This document shows, in pieces, positions 24,929 through 33,535 of a DNA stretch of 64,000 nucleotides (position 1 is its first letter; the number at the start of each line of letters is the position of its first letter). Under the pieces are notes generated by a model, which had not been told where the DNA came from, did no database searches, and saw nothing but the letters and a program-made list of their open reading frames with translations. Position numbers and translations under genes: made by a program. The stretch covers positions 1 to 64,000 of the forward strand of contig JAFRIW010000005.1 in the NCBI GenBank assembly GCA_017432565.1. The letters are read 5' to 3'. This stretch comes from Lachnospiraceae bacterium. Lineage in GTDB: Bacteria; Bacillota; Clostridia; Lachnospirales; Lachnospiraceae.

Positions 24929-27900
24929 TCAGTTTCCATCAAGCAATGTAATTCTGGCGTGGCCGTCTCCGCTGTTTCCGGTCTGCCAGGCGATTACTTT
25001 TCCGGGCTGACAGACAGGCATCTCTCCGTCGCCCGCAGTGATGCCGGCTTCCTCCAGGCCTTCGGTATAACCGGTACCGCCCTGATTATAGGTTCCGCCT
25101 TCGAAGCCTCCGCCTCCGCCGACATCCGGCCCCCAGCGCTGATTTCCGCCGGCGCTGTCATACCAGTACTCGGGCGTTCCTCTTCCTCCGATTCCCTGTC
25201 CGAAGCTGCTGCCGCCGCCGGCATTGCCCGGATTCTTACTGCCGCCGCCGGCCACAATCAGAAGCTCATCCACATGATCCCTGTAGGTACTCAGGACGCC
25301 CCGGTCCGTCCGGGCGATATGAGTCGCACCTCCGCCGCCGGCTGTCGCACCGAAAAAGGTCTGCTTTGTCGGGTAGCCGGTCGTGGAAATGTGCTGCGTC
25401 GTTCCGCCGCTGCCGCCCTTACCGCCGCCATTATAACCGCCCGTTCCGGGCGCGACTCCCTTTCCGTCTCCGCCGGCGCCGCCTACATACACATAGAGCG
25501 TCTCGCCGCGCTGCAGGCTGACGATTCCCCGGGAGTAGCCGCCTTTTGCCCCGCCGGTTCCGCTCTGGGCACCCCAGACTTCCAGACAGTATTGTCCTGC
25601 TGCCGGCGCGGTAAAGGTCTGCACGCCGCCGGTGTAGTTATAAATCTGCTCCGCCTTCACATCGTAAACGGCGTAGAACGTGACCGGCTCTTCCAGCCTG
25701 CCGTAATCTTCGAGCCTTGTCCCGCTTCCGTCGGCCTTCGTATTCCATTCCCGGAACACATGGGTTTCATCCCAGCTGCCACAGAGCGATGTGCCGACCG
25801 GCAGTCCTGTTCTGTGCTCCTCCACCGCCGTGGTCTCGTCTGTATCACCGATTCTGCCGCCGTTTGCATCAAAAGTCACCGCGGCCAGCCACTGTGCATA
25901 CAGGGTATAGACGGACTCAGTGCCCGCACCGAGTTCTTCCATGGCGGAGCCGTCCGGATAGTAGGCTCCTCCCTGCGCCGCCGTGCTCCAGCCGCCGAAG
26001 CGGTACGAATTTCTTCCGGGCTTCTCATAGGTGCCTGCGATGGAATAGGATCGTTTTTCCGCCTCATCATACCGGTAGCGGACAATATTCCGTTCCTTCT
26101 CCAGATCGAAGCTGCCTTTGTTCGGCAGATAGATCACCTGATAAATGCGCTCGGCTTTGAGGCGGACACTGACTTCAAAAGAGTCTGTCAGGGTCACGCC
26201 GCGCTCGGTGTACACGACACGGACCGGGAAGGTTCCTCCTCCCGAGTTCATGCTGCTGTCCAGTTCGGACGGCGAGAGGGTCAGATTGGTGCCGTCATAA
26301 AGAAGAGTCCGGGTACTTCCGTTGTCATAGGTGATCTGCGCAGAAATCTCCCCCAGGGCAAAATGATGACGCGCGTCCGTCTCAGACACGATTTCCGCAG
26401 GTCCGAGATAGGTCACGTCCATCCGGACCGGCAGATCCGTCTGCGCCGTGTTGACGCAGGAAGCGGAATGGGAGAGAAGGTCGTCTCTTCGCAGCTCATT
26501 GACAAACTCCGCCGCGCCGACCGGTTTCCCGGCGGACAGTGTCGTGCGGAAGGCACTTTTGCCCTCTTTCTCCTGTACCGCACCGTTTTCCAGCACACTG
26601 ATATGTGCAGTCTGATAACGGGCATTCCCAAGCTCCGTGACAGTATAGCTTCCGTAAGGAAGATCCTGCAGAATCGTCTCGGCGCTGTCCTCTCCCTCCG
26701 GGACGGAAAGCAGGACATTCCGGTACGCGCCCGATTCCTCCGCGACCCGGAAAATAAACTGCGGCGGGCCGAAAGGAAGATATCTGCGATCGATTGTTTT
26801 GACAATCCGGATCTGCCCACTCCCGCGGACAAGCCCCACATCCAGATGCTCCTCCGCCCTGATTCTGGCGGGATCCGTGAGATTGACTTTATCGGTCAAA
26901 TCAATATTCAGGATCACAGCAAGCCCCTGGTCTGTTTTTTTCTCTTCCGCATCCGAATCCAGGGTCGGATCCTCGCCGGCTTTTTTCTTCGTCGGTGTCA
27001 GTTCTTCCTCCGGAATCTCAAAAACCGCCAGATACGTCCCGGCCGGCACGTTCTCAAAGCAGTAGGTTCCGTCCTCCCCGGTCAGAACCGGCTGAATCCG
27101 CAGTCCTTCTTCGTCATAGACATCGTCCGCGGACAGCTCGCCGATCTTCATCACCTCCCGGTCCTGTCCCTGTGCGGGCCGCAGAAGCCGGACTGCCTGA
27201 CCGCACACCGGTGCTTCTCCTGTGTCCCTCAGACCGTTCCGGTTTTCATCCAGGAACATCCTCCCGGCAATTCTTCTTGAGACAACCTCCACGCGGGCCT
27301 TCGGCGACTCCCGGATCAGCAGGTCTGTCATGATCCGGGCGCGGTTGACGAAGCAGTCTCCTCCGCCGCAGTCCTGCGCCGTAAAGGTAAGCCGGATCAC
27401 CGCCTTTTCCCCGGGCTTCAGTGTCAGCGAGCACAGCATTGCCGTGGTACCGGCGGGAATATTCTGCGCCGTCAGAATCGTCCCGACGGCGGCTTCTGCG
27501 CCTTCGCTGCTTCCGCCCGCCGTATCCGCGGCCGCCAGCGGCGTCTTCATTCCATCCGGAAGAGTCCGCAGCTCTCCGGGTGTCTTCTCCCGGACCAGCC
27601 CGGACGCAGTCAGGTACAGTTCCGGCGATGCCTCCGCCGCGCCGGACAGATCCAGCTCAACGGTATTCAGAGAAAGCGCTCCGGAAAACACACTTCCGTT
27701 CTCGTCCTGATTCCACGGAAAGACATCCAGCACACCGGCGGTGATTTCCTGCTGCTTCGTGTTCTCCGCCGTGATCTCATAGACGATCTCCTCCCCGGGC
27801 AGAACCAGCGGGGCCTTTGCGCTTTTCGTGATGTCCGGAATCATCGGCGTCTGCACATGAATCAGAAAGCGGACCTGCCGCGAAGCATACTCCGGAGTAC

Positions 27901-30463
27901 CCGCAGGATCTGTATGATAGCTGCAGCTTTCCTCTTTTCTGACGCCGCAGACATGCTTCCACAGGATGTCCGCATCGCGGATCTGTGTGTTCTTTCCGTC
28001 CACAATTCTGGAGACAACCGCGCGCACAGGAATATCTTCCCCCTCCTGCGCCGTCACAAGATACGCCTCCTCCGTCTGCTGCACACCGGAGAGCGGCGTC
28101 AGCGTCCAGGAAAGTCCCGGCTCCGTTTTCCGCGGGACAGCGCCCTCCACATCGCACACCCACCGGTATCCGCCGCTGTGAATCTGCGTGCCGGCTGCTG
28201 CGGGGATTGCAGACAAGCCCGGTTCAAAATCCAGCTGATCTCCCGGAATTCTGATTCCGTTCTCTTCTCTGGGGCCGGAGAGCAGGGAGTCCTGCGCAGT
28301 GATTTCCGGCCTAAAGATAAACAGCTTCGCCTCTTTGGTATAGATTGTTTCGTTCTGGCTGCCCTCTGCGGAAGAAGAGGCTCCGGCAACCGTGTTTGCT
28401 ACCGGCGTGACGGCGGCCGTGACCCGGTATGTACCCGATACCGGCTCCGTCTCTTTCCACTGCCAGGAAAGATTCCCGGTCTGGGAGTTTGTGTCATACA
28501 CATAGGCTGTACCGGCCGGAATGTCCATTTCTGCGGCGATTTGGCCATTTTGGTCAACCAGCTCATAATGGATATCCACGAAGGCATTTCTGCGCCCGTC
28601 GGGCACAAAATCCGGGCAGAAAATCAATCCTGTCCGCATATCCTCCGGTCCGCCGGTGGGATCTGCCTCGACCAGCCCCTGCCGGATCACTTCTTCCGGC
28701 ACATAGACGGTCCGGTCGGCGGCGATGAGATCATACTTCACCGGCAGGTCTGTCCGGGGAACGGGATACAGGCACATCTGCTCCGATCCGTTATAGAGTC
28801 CGGAAGAAGCTTCGTTGGTATTGACCTGATTTCCGCCGAAGCTTTCCCGCTGACGGATCTCAAACTCGATGATCAGCTTGCGCCCGAAGTCCTGTTCCGT
28901 TCCCGCGTGCGGTGCCGCAGTGACGGCGTTCTCGCCATAGTCAAAACCGAAGACCTCGACCAGATTGCTCTCGCGGCAGATGTTCAGCCCGCTGATTTCC
29001 CTGCGCGGCCCGAAGGAAAAGCTTCCGTCAGCCTCCGGCCGTGCATCCGCCGTATAGGTGCGCACGGGGACGGTCTCCGGCATCGAAGTTTCCTGCGACT
29101 TTCCGTCTCCCAGTTCAAAAGGCCAGGAAATCACATCCCGGGCGATGACACCGCTGCGGTAGTTTCCGAACATTTCCGTCAGCACCTGTGCATAGATCCG
29201 GTTCAGCTGCGGTGCGATCGCGGGAAGCGTGTTCGCCACCCGAAAAAAAGTCTCATCCACCATTCCGCCGGCGGCCGGATCGTTCCGGTCATAGATTGTC
29301 GGGGTCAGAAGCTGGTACGCCCCCGGGTTTGCGCTGGAGAGCATGTACAGAAACCGGAAGCCCAGCGCATCGGTTGTGTCCGGCAGCTCCGAGAGACTCT
29401 GCACGGAGGAGAACGCTTCAAAAGACGGCGAGTCCTCGGTCACGCCGTTGGAAATATAGCAGGTGTAAATCCGTGCGCCTGCCTGCTTCAGCGCGTAGGC
29501 CGTGTGCAGCGCCCGATTGGCCGCCGTGAGCGTAAACATGAAATTCCTCGGTGCGCCCAGCTTCATGATGGCCTCCCGGTCCGCCTCGCTGTCCCCGGTG
29601 TTCGGGCTGCCGTCCAACACCTCGTGATAGGGATAACCGTCCGTCACCAGCACGACTACCTTCTTGCGCCCTGCGGAATCATAGGAAAGAAATTCCTGCG
29701 CCTTCGCGAGTGCCGCGTCGGTCCAGGTATTGCCCAGTGTCGTCGTCCGGCCTGCGATGAAAGCCGCAGCACTGTCTGCGGCGGAGCTGTCCAGGACCGT
29801 CAGCTTCCTGTCACCGGTAAGCCCCCAGTTCTGTGAAACCGCGTCCGCCGCAGACTTGTTTCCGCCGAAGGCGATGATGCCGAGTCTGGCCCGCTCTTCT
29901 TCCTTAAGTCCCTCGCTTTCTGCAGCGAGAGCCCGCACGAAAGAGACGGCGGCATCATTCATCCGCCGCATAGCCTCTCCCTCCATCGAATAGGAGTAGT
30001 CCAGCACCAGCACGACATCCGTCGGTACGAGCTCCTGCTGCTCTTCGACCGCTCCCGTGAGATACTGCTCCAATGTAATGGTCTTCGTGCCGTCCGGCTG
30101 CTCTGTCAGGTATTTGTTCACAACGACGCGGACATTTTCCGTCAGCTGCCTGCTCACTTCTCCCGGGGCCGCTTCCTTTCCGGTAAAACCATCCGTGTTC
30201 AGAAGCATTTTCCCGGAAGATGCCGGAGGCTCCGCAGACATGACATCCTCCGCCGGCAGAGGGCTGTTCTCCACAGGATCCACCAGAATCCAGCCCGAGT
30301 CCGATCCGCCTTCTTCCGCGGCGCGGACCGGTACAGTGTCCGGAAAGCCGGCCGGACACAGGATCAGGCACAGAAGGCACAGGCTGATCAGCTGCAGATA
30401 TATATGCCGCAGTCTGCTTCGTCCGCGCATCCCCTTCCGCCCTGTTTTTTCTCCGTTTCCCAT
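24929..30463 (-). CDS. Large secreted VWA adhesin-like protein with ALK-type glycine-rich C-terminus
   Basis: This 1844-residue exported protein has, in order: a signal peptide (to about residue 49), and a von Willebrand A domain with a complete MIDAS start DYSYS at 155-159 and about 300 residues long. It continues with beta-rich regions including a DUF11-like segment near 870, an SdrD-B-like segment near 1060 (GRMFLDENRNGLRDTGE), and a Cna-B-like domain near 1210-1290. Next come two InlB B-type repeats at about 1445-1615 (FGGWSTAAQGG and FREWNTKADG). The C-terminus, about 1615-1844, is an ALK/LTK-type glycine-rich domain (CLEVWGAQSGTGGAKGG, then LLIVAGGG). No LPXTG motif or membrane anchor is present. 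It is last in the sipW operon, and AAGGA precedes ATG 30463. Confidence 0.85.
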   Translation of the reverse strand: MGNGEKTGRKGMRGRSRLRHIYLQLISLCLLCLILCPAGFPDTVPVRAAEEGGSDSGWILVDPVENSPLPAEDVMSAEPPASSGKMLLNTDGFTGKEAAPGEVSRQLTENVRVVVNKYLTEQPDGTKTITLEQYLTGAVEEQQELVPTDVVLVLDYSYSMEGEAMRRMNDAAVSFVRALAAESEGLKEEERARLGIIAFGGNKSAADAVSQNWGLTGDRKLTVLDSSAADSAAAFIAGRTTTLGNTWTDAALAKAQEFLSYDSAGRKKVVVLVTDGYPYHEVLDGSPNTGDSEADREAIMKLGAPRNFMFTLTAANRALHTAYALKQAGARIYTCYISNGVTEDSPSFEAFSSVQSLSELPDTTDALGFRFLYMLSSANPGAYQLLTPTIYDRNDPAAGGMVDETFFRVANTLPAIAPQLNRIYAQVLTEMFGNYRSGVIARDVISWPFELGDGKSQETSMPETVPVRTYTADARPEADGSFSFGPRREISGLNICRESNLVEVFGFDYGENAVTAAPHAGTEQDFGRKLIIEFEIRQRESFGGNQVNTNEASSGLYNGSEQMCLYPVPRTDLPVKYDLIAADRTVYVPEEVIRQGLVEADPTGGPEDMRTGLIFCPDFVPDGRRNAFVDIHYELVDQNGQIAAEMDIPAGTAYVYDTNSQTGNLSWQWKETEPVSGTYRVTAAVTPVANTVAGASSSAEGSQNETIYTKEAKLFIFRPEITAQDSLLSGPREENGIRIPGDQLDFEPGLSAIPAAAGTQIHSGGYRWVCDVEGAVPRKTEPGLSWTLTPLSGVQQTEEAYLVTAQEGEDIPVRAVVSRIVDGKNTQIRDADILWKHVCGVRKEESCSYHTDPAGTPEYASRQVRFLIHVQTPMIPDITKSAKAPLVLPGEEIVYEITAENTKQQEITAGVLDVFPWNQDENGSVFSGALSLNTVELDLSGAAEASPELYLTASGLVREKTPGELRTLPDGMKTPLAAADTAGGSSEGAEAAVGTILTAQNIPAGTTAMLCSLTLKPGEKAVIRLTFTAQDCGGGDCFVNRARIMTDLLIRESPKARVEVVSRRIAGRMFLDENRNGLRDTGEAPVCGQAVRLLRPAQGQDREVMKIGELSADDVYDEEGLRIQPVLTGEDGTYCFENVPAGTYLAVFEIPEEELTPTKKKAGEDPTLDSDAEEKKTDQGLAVILNIDLTDKVNLTDPARIRAEEHLDVGLVRGSGQIRIVKTIDRRYLPFGPPQFIFRVAEESGAYRNVLLSVPEGEDSAETILQDLPYGSYTVTELGNARYQTAHISVLENGAVQEKEGKSAFRTTLSAGKPVGAAEFVNELRRDDLLSHSASCVNTAQTDLPVRMDVTYLGPAEIVSETDARHHFALGEISAQITYDNGSTRTLLYDGTNLTLSPSELDSSMNSGGGTFPVRVVYTERGVTLTDSFEVSVRLKAERIYQVIYLPNKGSFDLEKERNIVRYRYDEAEKRSYSIAGTYEKPGRNSYRFGGWSTAAQGGAYYPDGSAMEELGAGTESVYTLYAQWLAAVTFDANGGRIGDTDETTAVEEHRTGLPVGTSLCGSWDETHVFREWNTKADGSGTRLEDYGRLEEPVTFYAVYDVKAEQIYNYTGGVQTFTAPAAGQYCLEVWGAQSGTGGAKGGYSRGIVSLQRGETLYVYVGGAGGDGKGVAPGTGGYNGGGKGGSGGTTQHISTTGYPTKQTFFGATAGGGGATHIARTDRGVLSTYRDHVDELLIVAGGGSKNPGNAGGGSSFGQGIGGRGTPEYWYDSAGGNQRWGPDVGGGGGFEGGTYNQGGTGYTEGLEEAGITAGDGEMPVCQPGKVIAWQTGNSGDGHARITLLDGN

Positions 30464-30526
30464 TTATTCACATCCTTTCCATTCTGATGTTGAAATTTGA
30501 TGCTGATATCTGATTTTTCTCTGCTC

Positions 30527-32041
30527 TCATGTGCCGGGTCCGGCAAGAAAGCGCTGCCACGCAGCTTTGTAAGCATCCGCTCCCTCCCGGATCACGCCCG
30601 TCTCGTCGGCGCACTGAATCGTCTCTTCATAGACAATCAGCTGGGTCCGGCGGACCTGCTCCGGCGTGTCACAGCGTGTCCGGACTGCCCTTAGCAGTTC
30701 AGATGTCGACTCGCCGGGCGCAAGGGGCTGTGTGTAATAGCAATAGCCGTCGGAAGCATCCCACACCCATCTGCCTGAGAGTCCGCGCAGATAAGCCCCG
30801 ACGGCGCTGAAATTTTTACCGTCGGCCGACAGCTGCGAGCGGTCGGCCGTCTCCGAGTCGGAAAAGGCCAGATAAGCCCGCACATAGCAGGGAACATTGC
30901 CTGTATTCTTTATTTTGACGCGCTTTTCGTATTCGTTGACTCCTTCAGTCAGCACCGGCGGCGTATAGGTTTCCTCGACCGTTGAGACGTTGTGGCCGGC
31001 TGTAAAGGTGTTTTCGGCCCGGTCTGTGTCTGTCAGATAAGCGTACAGGGCGCCCGTCATAAACAGACCGGAGAGCAGCACAGGCAGCACTGACAGGACT
31101 GCCTTCTCTGCTTTTCCCGGCCGGTCGTCTTCTCCGGATCCGCTGTTTTTCCCCGGCCGTTTCTTCCTGTTCCCGTTCCGTCGGCGAAGTGCCGTCAGGA
31201 TCAGGGCGAGCAGGCAGGCGAGCGATGCGCCCGCGAGCAGCAGAAAGGCGCTGAGGTGACCTTCGTCTCCTGTCACGGCTCTTCCGCCCACAGGCTGCGG
31301 CGCTTTCGGCGCAGGCGTGTCAGGCCGGGAAGGAGCCGGCGGCGGTGTCGAAGGACTGTAGCCTGTCGGCGGATCGGGTTTCTTAAACAGTTCGGAGGGT
31401 GTGCCTTCCAGGACGATCCGCACCATTTTGCTGACGTGCTGCCCCGGGAGCACCGTTTTGCCGTTCTGATATTCCCGCTCGCCGTCCGCGGTCTTTTCAT
31501 ATTCCCTGATGACGGCACGGACCTGTCCGGGACGGATCAGGTAACCCGCCCTGTCCGCCTCGGCAAGGTCCTCCTCCCGCGTCCTCTCAAACCACTTTGC
31601 AGGGCTGCCTGTCTCCTCTTTCTCCCGGACCAGGATTTCCGCCGCCTCTGCCGTGACCCTGACCTGAAAACCGTTCCCGGACTGATCGTTTTTCCACTCC
31701 GGCGGAACAACGACCTCCTTCATGAATTCGATCTCTTCTCCGATCTGCACAGGTTCTGTGTAATAGCAGTAGTCTCCTTCCCAGCGCCAGCGGTCCGAAG
31801 AGAGCACGATACACGAGCGGTCCAGCCCGTCCATCCCCTCCCCGGCGGAGAAATCCACTCCGGCGCGCAGGCGGAAATACGGCCCGGGTTCATATTCGGA
31901 AGCCTTTACGGAAAGCGGCGTAAACAGTACTGCCAGCGCAAGCAGCAGGAGCAGCCCGAAAGCTGCTCTTCTGCTGTTTCCTGCGCCGCATCCCGCGCCG
32001 GCCCTGTCAGGTTCTCTCATTCTGAAGTGCGTAGATTTCAT
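30527..32041 (-). CDS. Double exported protein: two camelysin-like halves joined in one frame
   Basis: I start at ATG 32041 (GGAG eight bases upstream), which overlaps the upstream gene by 35 bp. The 504-residue product reads like two proteins in tandem. Half one: signal peptide (about 28-47), an extracellular domain, a Pro-rich spacer (229-250), VTGDE at 256-260 followed by a membrane segment (262-285) and a basic tail, i.e. a wall-anchor arrangement lacking a true LPXTG. Half two: a second export signal (about 313-336) of SipW type (ALYAYLTDTDRAENTFTAG) and a camelysin/TasA-like domain. Both halves contain a related W-x-W...YCYYT(E/Q)P motif (85-97 and 425-439). No frameshift is needed to read through. 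Confidence 0.7.
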   Translation of the reverse strand: MKSTHFRMREPDRAGAGCGAGNSRRAAFGLLLLLALAVLFTPLSVKASEYEPGPYFRLRAGVDFSAGEGMDGLDRSCIVLSSDRWRWEGDYCYYTEPVQIGEEIEFMKEVVVPPEWKNDQSGNGFQVRVTAEAAEILVREKEETGSPAKWFERTREEDLAEADRAGYLIRPGQVRAVIREYEKTADGEREYQNGKTVLPGQHVSKMVRIVLEGTPSELFKKPDPPTGYSPSTPPPAPSRPDTPAPKAPQPVGGRAVTGDEGHLSAFLLLAGASLACLLALILTALRRRNGNRKKRPGKNSGSGEDDRPGKAEKAVLSVLPVLLSGLFMTGALYAYLTDTDRAENTFTAGHNVSTVEETYTPPVLTEGVNEYEKRVKIKNTGNVPCYVRAYLAFSDSETADRSQLSADGKNFSAVGAYLRGLSGRWVWDASDGYCYYTQPLAPGESTSELLRAVRTRCDTPEQVRRTQLIVYEETIQCADETGVIREGADAYKAAWQRFLAGPGT

Positions 32042-32741
32042 AGATTTTCTCCAGTGTTTCTTTTCCGATGGTGCCGTCCGTATTGATCTGTGTTTCCCCG
32101 TCCAGAATCGAATCCGCCTGAATGGCAAAGGTCCTGATTCCGATGGACAGGGAGTCCTTTGCGCCGATTTCTTCCTCGCGGAAATTGACCAGCTGCACCT
32201 TGTCAAAAAGTGCGTCTGTCGTCTGTCCCTTCTGAATCCGTCTGGAGTAGCCGAACAGGTAATCTTTGTTTTTTCCGTCGGCAGACTGTTTTCCGCCGTT
32301 TAAAAGAACCCAGCTGTCCCGGAAATGATTGGTCCCGGGCTGTGCACTGTCCCCTTCCAGTTTCATGGTGAAGACTTCGGAGAGTGTCTTCTGCCCGCTG
32401 ATTTTTCCGTCCGTGATCGGCGTCAGCTCCCGCAGCGGAACGCTGACCTGCATGAAGACGACCGCATCATTTTTCCCGGTATTTTCCACCTGCGGGTTCT
32501 TGGGCGTCTCCTGTCCGGGTGTCTGGTTCTTAACCTGCGGACTGTCATTGCCGGGATAGCCCGGCTCCTTCAGCGTCACTTTGACATTGCCGACCGTAAA
32601 AGTATTGGTCGCCTCGGCCGTATCGGTCAGATAGGCATAAGCGCCCGCGATCATCAGTCCGCCTGTCAGCAGGCAGCATGCTGCCGCCAGCGCCAGCCTG
32701 AGTCCCCGGCCGGATCTTTTTTCCGTTCTGTTTTCTGCCAT
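32007..32741 (-). CDS. SipW-dependent TasA/camelysin-like exported protein
   Basis: This 244-residue protein has the special signal peptide processed by SipW-type peptidases: a hydrophobic core followed by GAYAYLTDTAEATNTFTVGN (about 33-52). The mature domain includes DAVVFMQVSVPLRELTPITD, fitting the TasA/CotN/camelysin fold of fibre-forming matrix proteins. It is translated from ATG 32741 with AAAGGATGAG upstream; an ATG three codons earlier sits on that ribosome site. It lies 23 bp behind the signal peptidase gene and overlaps the next gene, so peptidase and substrates are made together. Confidence 0.87.
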   Translation of the reverse strand: MAENRTEKRSGRGLRLALAAACCLLTGGLMIAGAYAYLTDTAEATNTFTVGNVKVTLKEPGYPGNDSPQVKNQTPGQETPKNPQVENTGKNDAVVFMQVSVPLRELTPITDGKISGQKTLSEVFTMKLEGDSAQPGTNHFRDSWVLLNGGKQSADGKNKDYLFGYSRRIQKGQTTDALFDKVQLVNFREEEIGAKDSLSIGIRTFAIQADSILDGETQINTDGTIGKETLEKIYEIYALQNERT

Positions 32742-32764
32742 ATATCTCATCCTTTCTTTATTCT

Positions 32765-33334
32765 TCAGCCTCTTCCAGCTACCTGTGTCATCTGTTTCCC
32801 AAACTGTTTCTTATCTGTTTCCTGTCCTGTTTTCTCTGCTCTGCAAGCTGTCTTCACTGTACCTGCGGCGCTTTCCAGTCCGAAGCTGACCAGATTCAGA
32901 CCCATCAGAAAAAGTGCGGCCGCCGCGGGACCGATCCGCTGTATTTCACTCAGCAGATAACCCGCCGCTCCGATTCTTCCGATCACGGTTCCGATCACCC
33001 GGCTCCGGTCTACAATGCCGGCATCTGCCGCGTCGTTTGCGTCGCCTCTGGTCTGAAACCCGGAAGCGGACGCGGCACACACGCGGTGCGCCACCACGTT
33101 GTCTTCCAGCGTATAGGCGATGATGTCCCCGATTTCCGGTTCACACAGACGCCTGTCCACTACTGCCAGGTCGCCCGCAGAGAGGGCCGGCTCCATGGAT
33201 GCACTGCGCACGATATACACTTCCGTGCCGGCAATGCGCAGCAGCCAGATAAAAAGTGCGGCCGCCGCGGCAAGAACGGTGATGCCTGTCACAACAGCAG
33301 AGAAAACATGCACAAGTGCGCGCAACGTTTTCAA
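32765..33334 (-). CDS. sipW: SipW-type (ER-type) signal peptidase I
   Basis: This 189-residue membrane peptidase has an N-terminal membrane segment and the catalytic Ser in RSASMEPALSAGD. His in NVVAHRV takes the place of the usual lysine, the hallmark of ER-type SipW peptidases, and a C-terminal hydrophobic segment follows. I start at TTG 33334, behind GCGAGG. The longest open frame would begin at 33475 inside the terminator hairpin and promoter, and ATG 33412 has an AGG directly against it with no spacing. The gene leads an operon whose next two products carry SipW-type export signals. Confidence 0.88.
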   Translation of the reverse strand: MKTLRALVHVFSAVVTGITVLAAAAALFIWLLRIAGTEVYIVRSASMEPALSAGDLAVVDRRLCEPEIGDIIAYTLEDNVVAHRVCAASASGFQTRGDANDAADAGIVDRSRVIGTVIGRIGAAGYLLSEIQRIGPAAAALFLMGLNLVSFGLESAAGTVKTACRAEKTGQETDKKQFGKQMTQVAGRG

Positions 33335-33385
33335 CTGACCAACCTCGCTTGTTTTATGTTCTTTATTCAGGTTATGAAGGGAATA

Positions 33386-33402
33386 TCTCCCGATCCGGGA
33401 GA
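33386..33402. promoter_or_regulatory. Small palindrome in the sipW leader
   Basis: TCTCCCG-ATC-CGGGAGA: seven-base perfect arms, three-base spacer, between the predicted +1 (about 33440) and the sipW start. It could be an operator or an mRNA hairpin. Confidence 0.4.
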
Positions 33403-33446
33403 GATGAGGCATCCTTTCCGACAGCCCGGAAAAGATGTGTAACAAG

Positions 33447-33475
33447 ATTATAAAAAAGCTCCTGCATTTCTGCAA
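33447..33475 (-). promoter_or_regulatory. Sigma-A promoter of the sipW surface operon, embedded in the etfA terminator
   Basis: Minus strand: TTGCAG (33470-33475), exactly 17 bp, TATAAT (33447-33452). The -35 is in the hairpin loop/arm and the -10 is at the end of the T-tract of the upstream terminator. Confidence 0.75.
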
Positions 33476-33485
33476 GAGCTTTTTT
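33447..33485 (-). terminator. Rho-independent terminator of the butyrate operon
   Basis: A 15-bp stem (33452-33466 with 33471-33485, one mismatch) and a four-base loop with a six-T tail, about 50 bp after the etfA stop. Confidence 0.9.
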
Positions 33486-33535
33486 GCATAGAATTAAATT
33501 CTATAAATTCAGAATGTTCCGAATTCTCTGAATTC

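Noticed and set aside
24929..25000. A sortase signal on the giant surface protein
   Set aside because: The C-terminus ends in the glycine-rich domain with no LPXTG-like motif, membrane segment or basic tail.
24959..29836. Two long plus-strand open frames (773 and 659 codons)
   Set aside because: They are antisense to the giant adhesin-like gene, with Arg-rich, domain-free products; they are shadows of its codon bias.
33335..33475. A longer N-terminus for the SipW-type peptidase
   Set aside because: The extension would start on the -35 inside the etfA terminator, and its internal ATG lacks proper ribosome-site spacing.
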